From Rhexocercosporidium sp. MPI-PUGE-AT-0058 (Eukaryota > Ascomycota > Leotiomycetes > Helotiales): a DNA stretch of 64,000 bases. The position numbers and the translations under genes are program-made. The stretch spans positions 1 to 64,000 of the forward strand of contig JAGTJL010000028.1 of NCBI GenBank assembly GCA_020746875.1, read 5' to 3'. Of the stretch, positions 37,703 to 49,816 are shown in pieces. Every line of letters begins with the position of its first letter. Position 1 is the stretch's first letter. Below the pieces are notes generated by a model that was not told where the DNA came from, made no database searches, and saw only the letters and a list, made by a program, of their open reading frames with translations.

Positions 37703-40299
37703 CTTTTCTTTTAAAAAAAAGATTATTTTTAAGCTTTAATTAATTATAATTTAATATTATTATAATACTAAAGGCTTTTATTCGAAGTTTTGTTTAATTA
37801 ATAAAATAGACGTCTGAATTTAGTCCGTTACTTATTATATTATATTATTTTAGCGCTATCGATTTATTTACTCGCGGTAGCGCATAAGTATATTAATTTT
37901 CCGAATAATTAATTCTTTTTTTTAAATAATTAAAAAGTATACTTTTAAAAAGATATAATCGTTTATTAATTATTAAGTATATTATTATAGCAAGAGATTT
38001 ACGAGCTTTTATAAAAGTATATAATTATGGAAAGCGCGAGCAGTTATTAATAAGCTTGTATTTAAATATTATAAGGTTCTACTTGCGTTATAAGTTTCTT
38101 ATTATATAATTATTTTTAGTACTGCTTATTCGTAAAGTCGTGTTAGTATTATTATATTATACCTTCGACTGTGCGAGGAGGCTCTTAGAAATGATATTAA
38201 CGTTAAACTTTTTTATAATAATTACGTTATTTAGTATTAGATTTCGAGTGTGTAGTCTTTTAAAATTATATAAAGCGTTTTCGAAGATGCGTGTACTTTT
38301 ATTAGTAATTAATAAACTTGAGGTAATAATATTAATTATGTCTTTTGTGATACGTTTAAAACTGCTGAAGACGAGTTTATTAATATTATTAATTAAGTGA
38401 GTAGTACCGCAATTATTAATAAGCGTATTATTTAATAAAAGGTGGCGTTAAAACTTTATAATAATGTAGATATAAGGCTTAAAGTATTGTCGTAAAGTAT
38501 ATCGTCGAGGAGCTTTGAGTCGATTATAATTATATTAATATTTAAATTGTTTTATAAAGCTTTGTCTTTGCTTTTGTTACTTATAAGTGTAGTAGTATTA
38601 AGTGATTTAATATTTATAATAAGTTTAAAGTTATTATTATAGTTTGCTCTAGTAATTTTTAGCGATTATAATATATTTTTCTTTTTCTTTAAATATAGCT
38701 GTCTTAAGTTTTTTAAAGTCTGCAGTTTTTAATTTCTTGCGGGTTATTAATACTTTATTAGCGTTTAATATATATTTTATACTTTTAAAGGTCGTTTCGT
38801 TAATTATATAACGTAATCTTTAATACTTAAGCGGCTTAAAGAAATGCTTATTATTTATGCCGTATAAGTATAAACTACTTTAGCCTCGAGAGCGAGATTT
38901 GTTAAAGCTTATATTCGACGTATTAGTATTAATTCCTTTAAGGGTTGAATATTAACCGCTTTTTCTTCTTTAACGCTTAGGCTTCCTAAATATAATATAC
39001 TTTTGGTTTATGCCGGGGAGCACTTATATATAATTATTAAGAATAAACTTATATTCTTTTTTAAGTTAGTCGTCGCGTATAACCGTATTAAAGATAAGAT
39101 CTACTTAATTTAGGTATATATAAACTCTTATTGCATATAGCTACTTCTTTAGAATTATAATACTTTTAACGTTAAATATATCGTACGCTTTAGTATTTTT
39201 ATAAGCTTTTAAAAAGTCTTTTATTTATTAATTAACGTTGACTTTTCTTTTATATACTTCTTTAAAACCTTTTTATATTCCGTAATTATAATAATAAGAA
39301 CCGACGATTCTGATAATATTATATCGCGCTAAAGTATATTAATTAACGATTATATATTTAATTCGCTTTTGCCGGCTAGTTCCTTAATCGTAAAGTCTAA
39401 GAGCGAATCGTTTACCGTTTCGGAGAGCTAATTATATATAGTTATATATTTATTATTTTGGCTTATTTATTCAGCTAGCGTGTATTAATACTCTTTAGCT
39501 TATATTATATAAATTTATTATATCTTTGTAATTGTCGGGTAAAGAAGTAAATTAGCTTTTTTTTAGACTTATTTCTTTTATTAAGGTACTTTTGTCGGAC
39601 GACTTAGGCGTTAAAGACGGCTGTAGGTTTATTACTTTTTAAGCTATAATATTAGCGTAAAACTGGTTTAATTATGTCTTTATTACTTGTTGAGCGGTGC
39701 TTTTAAGCGTTAGAGCCTTTAGTCGGAGTTCTAGAATATAGCTTATTATAAGAGCGGTAGAGTTTATTGTATTTAGTGTATTTATACACGTAATATAGAA
39801 ATTCAATCGCAGATATTATATCGCCTAATCTTTCCGTGCTTTTAAGGTGTAATCCGCAAGTAGTTTTAGAAGTAATATTATTTGTTTAAGGTATATTAAT
39901 AATATAGCGTCGAGAATATTTAGTAGTTTAAGAGTTATCGACAAGTTTAAAGAGTTGCGATAGTTTTTAAATAATAATATAAAATACTTTTATAGAGCTA
40001 CGTCGGCGTGTGCATACGACTAGAAAGCTTTTTATAACTCACGGGGCTTATAACTATTATGTAATATACCTTAAGGCTTTATGGAGGCGAATATTAAGTC
40101 GATTAAAGATTGCGTAATTGCGTATATTACTGTTGTTATTAAGGTGGCCAATAAGTCAGTAAGTCAGTGATCAGCTGAGCCAATAAAAGCAACTTATTGA
40201 CTTATAACAAAAACCTCAACTAATGGACTTAACTAATTAACTAATAAGTTACTAATAAGTTAAAACTATACTTAAATATCTAATAAAACTACACCAAAA
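37703..40299. other. AT-rich RIP-degraded block, unclassified
   Basis: Strongly AT-rich with no gene-sized ORF. An 86-codon AT-driven frame at 38140-38400 is not believed to be a gene. No retrotransposon motif could be read on either strand. An AAGTCAGTAAGTCAGTGATC segment near 40153 ends the most degraded part. Confidence 0.55.
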
Positions 40300-41076
40300 G
40301 CACTACTAATTTCAATAATACCACGATTTTGCCAATTTTTTAAGCGCTCTTAGTGCCATAGCATTAAACTAAATAAATTAGAACTCTCTAAAGTAGTCTG
40401 TTTAGCGTAAGAGGAAAAGACTCTTTTACACTCCGAGCTTATAGCAGGAATTGCTAGCAAATCAAAAGCTATCTAAGCTAATTAAGGCCACTCGACCTTA
40501 TATAACTTCTAATACTCTATTAAACTCAAATAATCAATCGTAATCTCTTGCAAATAATAATAATATTAATTACGTCTCCTATTTATTATTGTAGATTATC
40601 GTACAATTAATTGAGGCGCTGTAGCATTAAGAATCGGCTTTAAATAATTTCTTTTTATTAAAGATTTTATTAATGCAGGCTCTGGGGATTGCGTTAATCG
40701 AGAATTAGCAGAAGGCGCTTAACCCTTATACTTGTCTTCTTATAATTTCTTAAAGGCAGCTTTGCCAGCAATCAAATATAATAATAATCTACCGGTCTAA
40801 TTCTTTTTAAAATAAGTTTATTTATAACAAAAATAAAGCACTATTACAGCTTACTACGCCACAGAATCGTCGGTCTTTCTGTATCACTTTTAATAAGCCG
40901 TCCACGCAAGAGTAATCAATTATTGTATACCTTCGTAGCTATTAAATTAACCGCTCTTTGCTTTAACCTTAAGAGTCTCGAAGTATACTATAATATACTC
41001 TAACACGATTAAAGCCTTTTATAAAGCTCCGTATAAAGGTTATAAGGCGCCTTTAGTCAACTTCGCATTGCCTTCC
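40300..41076 (+). mobile_element. Unclassified degraded coding relic
   Basis: Less mutated than its surroundings. One + strand frame stays protein-like for about 250 codons, for example GKDSFTLRAYS-type and ALRIGFK segments. Its stops sit where glutamine codons would be expected, the usual RIP change. It is probably part of a transposon, but I could not assign a family. No terminal inverted repeats were found. Confidence 0.35.
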
Positions 41077-41243
41077 AGTCCTTTTTTTTATTCAAACTAT
41101 ACCTCTCCCCTCTCTTGATAAATTATACTCCTTAGATATGTGATATCTCTAGTACTCGTCAAATAGGTATTTCCTACGTTTACCCTCCGGCACTTGCTTT
41201 TCTACCCTCTTGTTGTGTGCTTGGTGTTTTCCCCTCCACGATA
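41077..41243. repeat. Dispersed repeat, copy 2 (matches 11165-11328)
   Basis: The less mutated partner of the repeat at 11165, with core TATTTCCTACGTTTACCCTC and end TTTTCCCCTCCAC. Similarity ends abruptly at the C-rich tract in both copies, which suggests a true element end. Confidence 0.65.
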
Positions 41244-42430
41244 GTACGATTCTTTAATAGGTAAGTTACCCCCTCCTTTTTTAATTACTTTATAATTAAT
41301 AATTTTTATTAAATCTTTATATATTTATAAAATGCCGAATAAACTAATTAGGTAAAGGTATAAGATATTCGGAATCGCAGACCATAGTTATATTTATAAT
41401 TAAATTTGGAGCTCTCGGGCGAAGGGACTATAAGCTTATTTGAGGCATTTATAACTTATACTTACTGGTTCTCTTATACGGTCTCTTGTACTCTTTTTAC
41501 TACGAAAACGACTCGCCATTTACCTCGACAACTACTTTACTTCTATTCCTCTTTTAAAGAGCTCCGAATATATAATTATAGTGCCGTTAGTACAACTCGC
41601 CCGCACTTATAATTACTTACGAACCTGAAGACCCTTAAGACTCGATATGCAAACGCTTTAATATAAAACACCTTAGTTATTAAAGTAATAAATAATACGC
41701 TATATCTAGCTTAATAAGATAATAATATTATTCTGGCTTTAAGTAATATATATACGGTATATTAAGTAGACGATTTTAGAGCTAAAATACGGAAGCGCCT
41801 TATAAAGATATTAATAAATAGCCGTATTATTAGATATATCTTTAAGGATAATTATATAAAAGAGCTATATTTTCCGCGCTTTGTTAATAATTATAATTAT
41901 TATATAAGAGGAGTTGATTTGGCAAACTAATATAGAGAGTCGTACGAGACTTATCGGGCTATACGACGAAACTAATGGCCTCTTTTCTATTAGCTAATAA
42001 ATATAACTTATATTAACGTATATAAGTTATATTTTCTTTATATTAACGTACGGCGGCTATTAAGTCACGTATAATTTAAAACAAAGTTATATAAGACGTT
42101 ATTAGCGTATTTTAAGAAGGTATAATTGACTTAATTATATAAAGATTTAGGAGGAAAGAGGCTCTTTAATTCTGACTTATAATATATATACTTTTAGGCA
42201 AAGCTACCTTTAGGTAGTGTTTATATATAATGCGTATATGTAAAAAAGCGTCAAAAACTCCTTGGAAATTTAATAGAAAAGCCTCCCAAAAGGTCGTACG
42301 GAGGATGTACATTTTGTACAATAACTTTATGTTAAGAGGGGAAGTGTTAAGAGCGTTTTCATTACTACTATGTACTTTACTAAGTAATTTATGCGTAAAG
42401 GTACATAAAATAATATATGCGCACTCCTCT
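41244..42430. other. AT-rich block, right part
   Basis: AT-rich, with a gradual return to normal composition near 42430. It contains the short inverted repeat GTACATTTTGTAC (about 42307-42319). No gene is supported. Confidence 0.5.
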
Positions 42431-43680
42431 GCCCCCTCTCTCGCTTACCCCTACTAGCGTGTAGCGTGGGTAATGTCTCAGCGGACGAAGGGATACACCA
42501 ACTAACCACAGGTGAGGAGTGAGGAGAGGAAACCGATAGTTACTAGGTTCAGCATCTGCGGAGGAGTTGTTCTCAGGCTCTCAGGTTCACGATGGCGAGG
42601 AAGCCTACCGCCTTCTTAAGGCGCTTGGATGGATGGACCCTGCACCAACTCGCCCTCACGTTCCCCTGATCTTCGTCCAGCCGTTGCTTGGCAGCAAGCC
42701 TCTCGCCTCTTGCCAACACCCCTTGTCGACAACAAAGTGTACGAAGTACGGAAGTACTACTGGCGATCTCGTCGCTCAGGCCTCAACCCCTTTTCATCGA
42801 GCACTACAAATAACATGACTTCTTCGACCTTTCCGTGCAGATGGTCTCTCCGCTCTTTTACGAACACACGTCCCTTATAATAACCCATGTGTCTTGAACT
42901 CATGATCATCAGCCAAGACGGAGCCAAGGACAATTAACCTCTTCACAATCAAGACTTAGCGGGATCTTTCACTCTAGTCTCGATTCTGTTTTCGTGCACT
43001 TTCCTTCATGGCTCACAGGTGACAACATCATCCCCCAAACAGTCCTCCAAAGTTCTCTAAACCCCAAGCTCGACAAGCACTCAAGAAAACATTTTCAATG
43101 GAGAGTTATTGATGAGGAATGTGACCAGCTGTAGGCCTAGTCTCGCATTCGGGATTTTTCGTCCAACAAGAGAAAATTCGTGCACAGACAGGTAGTTTTT
43201 GAGTCGCCCTTCTCCCTTCAGAACTAGACTTTAGAGTCCGAGAGTTACGCGCTAAACGACCACATGGAGGAACACTCTGTTCAGCTTTCTCTCTGCTAGT
43301 CAACTTGGCATGCAGGAACCAGCGCGATGACCTCTGTTCCTGCCTCGCTCCTTTCCCCGCGATTGATATATTTTCGCCTGGAGGCGACGCATCTAAGCTT
43401 TCAATATGCGTCTTCTGCGTCTTGTGAGGCTGGCTAATCGTCTACAACAGGAACATTAATTACACTCAGAGGCAAGTCATAGGATAGCTATCTTGGCATA
43501 ATGTTTACCTTCGGCTTTGGCGAAATCGTACAGGTGAGAACTTTCAAAACTAAATTAGAGTTCTGAAGCTCGAGTGCCATAGTTCCGTAAAGCTAACTAG
43601 CATACACCGAAGTGCTCATCCACTTATGGGAGGGGATATTTCGTCTTGGCAATAACCGCCACCGATGGACTGAACTCTCC
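42431..43680. promoter_or_regulatory. Upstream region of the galactose oxidase gene, no gene seen
   Basis: Normal composition. Overlapping short frames on both strands (42.57-42.88 and 43.1-43.3 kb) have no recognisable content and compete with each other. It is taken as promoter and spacer. Confidence 0.45.
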
Positions 43681-43688
43681 TATATAAG
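43681..43688 (+). promoter_or_regulatory. TATA box of the galactose oxidase gene
   Basis: TATATAAG lies about 112 bp before the ATG at 43800 and is followed by a long pyrimidine-rich tract (43711-43770). That is the usual layout of a highly expressed, inducible filamentous-fungal promoter. Confidence 0.6.
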
Positions 43689-43799
43689 AATAACAGGATA
43701 CTCTACCATTTTTTCTAACTCACTTTCTCGTCACACGCTCATTTTTTCTCTGGCACCCGCCTTTTTGTTGATAGTTTCTATCAGTCACTCGTTCCAACT

Positions 43800-46028
43800 A
43801 TGTTCTTTACTTCCGGATCTATCGTCGTAGCACTGGCGCTCTTCCTCCCCCACGCGTCATGTGGAGAGGCTTCTGATGTTGACGCCTATATGGCCCCATC
43901 TCTAGAAGCACAGAATGAAGCGCCTGCTCCTAAAATACACATTGGGTGCTATAAGGAGAAAACCAGAGGCGATTCCCTGAAGACATTCGCCGGTGTGACC
44001 AATGCAGCCATGAGTCTTCAAGTTTGCGAGACTCATTGTTCTCAATACCAGGCCACCATGTACGGTCTCACACGCGGTAATCAGTGCCTCTGTGGTGACC
44101 AGATCAGCACAGGCACAGTCGGAGCTCCACTGAGTGAGTGCAACACTGCCTGCAGCGGCGATTCGTCAAGCTTTTGCGGAGGAACCCTTCGCGTCAACAT
44201 CTATGGACCAGAGACCCTTCTTACTGAGCCAAAGGTTCCCAGCACTATTGTTCACAAGGGATGCTACAAAGAGCCAGCTGGTGCCAAATCAGCACTCAGC
44301 GATTACCCACTTCTCAACGACGCCAAAATGACCATCAAGATGTGCCAGTACCACTGCTCAGCCTACCAGTCCAAGTTCTTCGGTGTCGAAAACGGTCGCA
44401 TTTGCAACTGCGGTGACGATTTCAAAGCTGCTACCGCCGTCGCTAATTCGATCTGCAAGACTGCCTGTGGTGGTGACAAAGGTTCTTTTTGCGGAGCAAA
44501 CAATCATTTCAATCTGTACGAGCTTGACTTCAAACAATTCACGAGAATTGGACAATGGGGTCCCTTGATCCAGTTTCCTGTCGTTCCCGTTGCTGTTGCA
44601 TTACTACCCGAGTCTGGTAATTTGCTTGCTTGGTCTGCCGGGTGGAAGTGAGTCGTTATACCTCTACTACTCCTCAAATAAACACTTATACAACTGTGCA
44701 GGAATGACTGGACCTTCGCTGGCAATGGCAAGACATACTATGCCACATATGACACCAAAACTAAAAACGTCACTCAGGGTCTCTACGAGGATACCAAGCA
44801 CGACATGTTCTGCCCTGGTCTGTCTATGACTGCCGAAGGTAAAGTCTTCGTGAATGGCGGGTCGACTTACCAGAAAGCAAGTCAATATGACGAGCAAACG
44901 AGTCGATGGACAGGTATTTCAAACATGAACGTGGGTCGTGCATACCATTCCAGTACGTCGACTTCGGAAGGCAAAGTCTTTGCTATTGGTGGCAACTGGA
45001 GAGGTGCTGGAAAGAAGGATGGCGAGGTCTACGACCCAAAGAGCAACACATGGACCAGCCTTCCCGGTGCTCCCGTTTCTCCAATGATTGTTGCTGCTCA
45101 CCGCGGGGGAATATTCCAAGACAGTCACACATGGTTGTTCGCCTGGAAGAATGCCTTCGTTTTCCAAGCCGGTCCCAGCAAAGCTATGAATTGGTATGGA
45201 ACTAAGGGTACCGGATCTCATAAGGCCGCTGGTCTCCGTGGAGCCGATACTGACTCGATGTGCGGAATCTTTGTCATGTTCGATGCTCTCGCTGGAAAAA
45301 TCCTTACACTTGGTGGAGCGACTACCTACACTGGCACACCACATAAGCGAGCCCATATCATCACCCTCGGCGAATCCAATAGCGCGGTCAATGTCCAACG
45401 GATCGGCGACGCCGAGTATGCTCGTGGCTACGCCAATAGTGTTGTCCTTCCAGATGGCAAAGTCTTTATTGTCGGCGGCCAGTACAATATGGTTCTCTTC
45501 TCCGACTCCAATCCCGTCCTGTTCCCTGAGATGTTTGACCCAGAGACCAACACGTTCTCCAAGCTCAGGGCACATACCGTTCCCCGGAACTACCACTCCG
45601 TTGCCATCCTCATGCCAGATGCAACGGTCTTTGTGGGCTCTGGCGGTCTCTGTGGAGGTTGCCAGGCAAACCACTTCGATGGTCAACACTACTCACCACC
45701 GTATCTGTTTGAAGACGATGGCGTCACGCTTGCTAAGCGTCCATCGATCTCATCAGCCGATTCAAAGGTGGTTTTGGGTGGAAGCATCGCAATAACCATG
45801 GCAGAGACGGGCAGCTATACCTTTTCCCTCATCCGAATGAGCGCTGTTACTCATGCTACCAATACCGATCAGCGCCGCATTCCATTGACCGCTTTCGGTA
45901 GCGGGACTGATTACGCTGTTACTATTCCATCCGATGCTGGGATCGCCCTGCCTGGGTACTGGATGTTGTTTGCAAATAATGAGAACGGCGTGCCTAGTGT
46001 GGCCCACACTGTCCAAGTACTGATCTGA
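43800..46028 (+). CDS. Secreted galactose oxidase-like copper radical oxidase with two WSC domains, 724 aa
   Basis: Exon 1 is 43800-44647, the intron 44648-44701 (54 nt, GTGAGT...GCAG), exon 2 44702-46028. Signal peptide about 1-21. Two WSC domains (about 47-135 and 152-240) each have eight cysteines and likely bind polysaccharide. A kelch beta-propeller and a C-terminal DUF1929 domain follow. Compared with Fusarium galactose oxidase, all active-site residues are present: Cys320 in FCPG and Tyr364 in GRAYHS for the thioether radical cofactor, the stacking Trp382 in GGNW, axial Tyr580 and copper ligand His581 in RNYHS, and His667 in THATNTDQRR. The Cys-Tyr (44) and Tyr-Trp (18) spacings equal those of the reference enzyme. 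The expected reaction is oxidation of a primary alcohol to aldehyde with release of H2O2. The substrate may be galactose or another alcohol and cannot be fixed from sequence. It acts outside the cell or in the wall. Confidence 0.95.
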
Positions 46029-46680
46029 TTTTCCATACGGATGGCTCACATTGACCTATATTTTCAATAATAATTTCATGTAATTTTAATATCAAGTCAG
46101 ACACTTACTTATTCTCTTCATTCATATCTGGGAAAATATCTTCTGGCTAGTTGGGCTCTGCGCCGTCTTTCGCTTTTGTTTAACTTTTACTATTTAATCA
46201 TCACGATCTGTTCACTGGAAAGCCTGGAACTGAGTGAGATTTATATTGTGAACTTGAGTAATCTGAGCATGATTTTATATCCGCGTATGTATCTTATTTG
46301 CCTACGAAAGCTGGGTTTTGATCTTGTGTAGATTAATGAAGATGGTCGGGGTTCTGAACCCTTCACCAAGTTAGATGAAGACGCGATAATTGGATCTCAA
46401 AGTCACTCTTACAAGTCACAAGATACCTGGATGGCATTCGTCACGGGTGCAGAGTTCACGTTTAACGGACTACAAGAATGGCAAGGAGCGACGATTGCAT
46501 TGCTTCATATTTTCTGCAGCCTCGAATTCATGGTGTCCCCCCCGGTTGATCTCACAGATCTTCTCCTAGATCGGTGATCGAGAGGCTCAGGAAACACTCA
46601 AATGTACACCAACGGCCCACGATACCACACCAGTTCCTTCCTTACTCAATCATTCATATGAAACCTCCAGTCAAGCACGT
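46029..46680. other. Intergenic between convergent genes
   Basis: Contains the 3' ends of the galactose oxidase gene and of the - strand 2EXR pseudogene. No ORF or repeat of note. Confidence 0.5.
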
Positions 46681-47776
46681 CTAAAGAAATGTAATTTGAG
46701 GGACGATAGCCTTGCCCGAAATGACATCATCGTCACCTTTCATATAGCTTTGCAAATACGCGATGTTTTTAGTAACGAATGAATCGAAATCGTAAGTGAA
46801 GCCAACTGGATCGGGACAGAGGCCATGGTAGCCATTGGCTCCAAACCTTGTAGCAGTGGGATTAGTAGGACGAAGCCAATGGTCAAGAAGCTCCAACTCC
46901 TTCAAACGAGGGAAGATCTTGAGGAATTGCTCTCGAAGAGAAGCGCTGGATAGGAGGTCATCGAGACCCCGGCAGCTAAGAGCAATACGAGTTACGTCCT
47001 TGAAGAGATCCTGTCTGACGAGAGCATCGAACGTCCGATGGACTGGGATGTTGCTGTACATGAAGGTTTTGCAGTAGAGCAAGTCTTCATGGGAGAAGCG
47101 AAGCTTGCTTTGTTTTCGTTGACGGCGAGCGTAGCTGATATGGAGGGTGAGGGGTAGAGCTTTGATGTACAGTACTCGTGGCGGAATTCCTTGTTGACAC
47201 GCAGGAGCCCCAACCCACGAGACTCTCTGAACTGAGCAATGGTAAAGTTATCCGTAGTATCGACAATCATTTGAACACAGCGTTGGTAGATGTACGTATT
47301 GAGGCCATGTGTTCGGTGCTTCAATTCTGTTGGAGATTAATTGGTATTTTCGTGGCAAATGAGGAAATTTTATCAAAGGGACTCACGAATGATTGCAACA
47401 CGGGGCAACGAGAACTTCATGACCATTGTACGGAGCTCCAGAGGCAGCTTTACATAGGACGGGAACTCATCTAGCGGGACCGAAGCAGACTTCGTATCAG
47501 TGATGCTGGCCAACATTGCAAGAGCATCTTCAACACCAATGGCATTGTCGTTGACAATTGCAAGGATTCCTTCCCTCGCTGTGACATCTTTGGTGCTGGG
47601 AGAAGAGCTATCGACTGCAAAATACAACATCAGAGATCGAATTCACCTTTACAAATCCTGGAAGCCCCTCCAAGGGAAAACTTACAAAGACTTTCTAGTT
47701 CTCCCTCCATGAGCTCCAAGCCTGCGTCGATGTTCTCCTCTTGAGGAAGATTGATGTTGCTGAGTCGGTGCGACAT
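46681..47776 (-). pseudogene. 2EXR-domain protein gene with a frameshift (paralogue of 48578-49816)
   Basis: Exon 1 is 47776-47686 (MSHRLSNINLPQEEN start), intron 47685-47615, exon 2 47614-47387, intron 47386-47327, exon 3 from 47326. Exon 1 is 91 nt with a phase-1 end, exactly as in the neighbour. Exon 2 carries the 2EXR signature FPSYVKLPLELRTMVMKFSL. In exon 3 the frame matches the neighbour up to KEFRHEY. It then needs a shift, because the matching continuation (ISYARRQRKQSKLRFSHEDL and the rest to 46681) is in another frame. TACTGTAC at the switch (about 47169-47176) suggests a 5-nt insertion. Without correction the product stops at 46992 after 217 aa. It could be a recent pseudogene, a sequencing error or a truncated but working protein. 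2EXR proteins are fungal, of unknown function and often F-box-like. Confidence 0.75.
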
Positions 47777-48577
47777 CGTTGTTGGAGTGTTCGAGACTGT
47801 TTCTAGTTGCTCGTTGCTGTCTGTCGTGAAAAGATTCGAGGTTGGAAGTTCTATATTGAAAGAACTAGCGCAGCTTGAATTTGGCGCTAGTGCTTTGTTG
47901 ACAACGCTAGGCTGCGAAAGGGTGAAGCGAACAGGGGTAAATGCGGTAGGTGAAAGAACCAGATCGAATGAATATCATATCCACTGGAAGGTGAGCTTTG
48001 GCTATTTTTTGGAGAAGCAGGCAAGGGTTTTGCACGATTTGGGAGCACCAACATCTGGTACACATAGATAGATAGAGATGTATATTACATTTTGAATTCT
48101 ATATCACTGGGCAAGGCGCACAGAGAACCCAGGGCCCAAAAGATTCTCAAGACTAACCTCAACGACTATTCAATCCCAGGCGCGTTTACTTCAGGAGATA
48201 TAAGATGAATTATGGCGATTCTAATGGCGGGATATTAGGAGAGAAAGCCAAGGTGACAGTGCGCACCCAATGAATCGAATTCACATGAGAAAGAGAGGTG
48301 ATGGCTTTATCAAGACATCTTGTCTGGCATTGGAGTGGCTTTGTAGTGATTTATGTTGGACAAACGTCACGGACCATACAGTCAGAGTTTGTGATACACT
48401 TTTGCATTGGCTGCTACTTCTTTCCTTCAACCAGTAGCATTCGTCCCTCATAACAATCCGCAAAGCACCTGTGACATTGAGTTGGCTCGATAAACACCTT
48501 CAAAAGAACCAGTGAGCTCCAGAAATCCCTTGACAGCAGTGAAACTCTCAGATACCATGACAGAGCAGGTCATGTCC
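47777..48577. other. Spacer between tandem 2EXR paralogues
   Basis: Promoter of the frameshifted gene and 3' flank of the intact one. A 106-codon + strand frame starting inside exon 1 (47751-48071) is antisense to it and not believed. Confidence 0.5.
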
Positions 48578-49816
48578 CTACATGAAGGTGATGGATGGAA
48601 CTGAAGCACGTCCTGCTTTAGCAGCTGGGTCGTCGGCCATCATGTTGAAAAGCAAATCGACTTGAACATTCCAATGCTTGACAGACTTGAGGTGAGTGTC
48701 GCCTGGATTGGGGTCAAGACCTTGATAGCCGTGAGCTCCGTACTTGGTATATCCCTTCTTGGCTAGAATCTTGTGATCAAGAAGCTTGAGCTCCTTCAGG
48801 TTGGGGCACATCTCCAAGAACTCCTTGACTGCACCGGGGTATAGAACTTCGTCGGACAACTTGGCCAAAACTTGACCTCCAAGCGCCAATCGGGTGAGAT
48901 ACTGGAAGGGCAGAGCTCCGGGACGAGTGTTCTTGATTGAACTGAAGGTGCGATCCAAGGTGATATTTCTACCGAAATTGTTCAGGTACAGGAGATCATC
49001 CAAAGAAATCCAGAGCTTGCTCTCTCTCTTTTGTCGACGACCGTAGGAAATCGCGACGGATGAAGGGAAACGCTTCTGGTAGAGGTCTCTGAAAGCTTTG
49101 CTGACACTGAGCAGAGAGATACCGCGGCTCTCGTGGAACTTGGCGAGTGTCATATTTCCGTCAAGATTGAGGATGAATCGGAGACTTCGGACCTTGTGAT
49201 TGTGAGGAGGCCGCTTCCATTGCATCGTCTCAATGTCCAGAACTGGCAGACAAATATGATTAGCACTTTTTCAACGTAACAGAATGAGATCAGTGCAGAG
49301 ACTGCTCAGAAGACAGGAGGAAACTTACCAATGATGGCCGGAACTGGCAAAGCCTCTTCTACAATCATATCACGCATCTCTAGAGGCAGCTTGGGATACA
49401 ACGTGAAGGTGTCGAACTGAGCTGTCTCTACAACCATATTGGCGCGCAGGCTCTCAGAGCTGGGGGTCTTTACAGAAACTCCAGAGAGGCCATTGGTAGA
49501 TGCATTCTTGGAGAGCTTAACGGAGGGAGCAGAGGTGTCAACGACAGCGACGGAGGTTAGAGGGAGAGCAGCTAGGCGAGCGGAACTTCGAGTAGACTTG
49601 CGAACAGAGCTCTTGACAGCATGGGTGCTTGGAGCATCGCTAGTAGCTTATAGAGAAGATTAGAGATCGGACTTAGCTATGTTGACATGCGGGGATTGGA
49701 CGAAGCAAAAGAGAATGATACTCACAAAGGCTCTTCATCTTGGCTTCCATCGCAAGAAGCTCGTCGGTAGCATTCTCCTTGCAAGGGAGCTCGGAGGCGC
49801 TGATGGCGCGAACCAT
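48578..49816 (-). CDS. 2EXR-domain protein, three exons, 357 aa
   Basis: Exon 1 is 49816-49726, the intron 49725-49647 (GTGAGT...AAG), exon 2 49646-49329, the intron 49328-49243 (GTAAGT...CAG), exon 3 49242-48578. All phases agree. The N-terminus (residues 1-30) is followed by a Ser/Lys/Ala-rich linker (about 31-105). The 2EXR signature FDTFTLYPKLPLEMRDM (about 108-124) and EEALPVPAII follow. The remainder resembles the neighbouring pseudogene, including FHESRGISLLSVSKAFRDLY and a shared ISYGRRQ, KELKLLDH and GAHGYQGL series to the end (PSITFM). There is no signal or membrane segment, so it is probably intracellular. Function unknown; the LPxELR-type motif is reminiscent of F-box adaptors, which is inference. 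It arose by tandem duplication with the gene to its left. Confidence 0.85.

Noticed and set aside
38140..38400. 86-codon ORF in AT-rich block
   Set aside because: Composed of Leu/Ile/Val/Phe codons expected from AT bias; no upstream or downstream gene structure.
43501..43540. Possible mini exon MFTFGFGEIVQ with GTGAGA donor upstream of galactose oxidase
   Set aside because: The ATG at 43800 already gives a proper signal peptide and has a TATA box at the right distance. The mini exon would need an unsupported acceptor.
44919..45689. 256-codon - strand ORF
   Set aside because: Antisense shadow of galactose oxidase exon 2, whose + strand product has all family residues.
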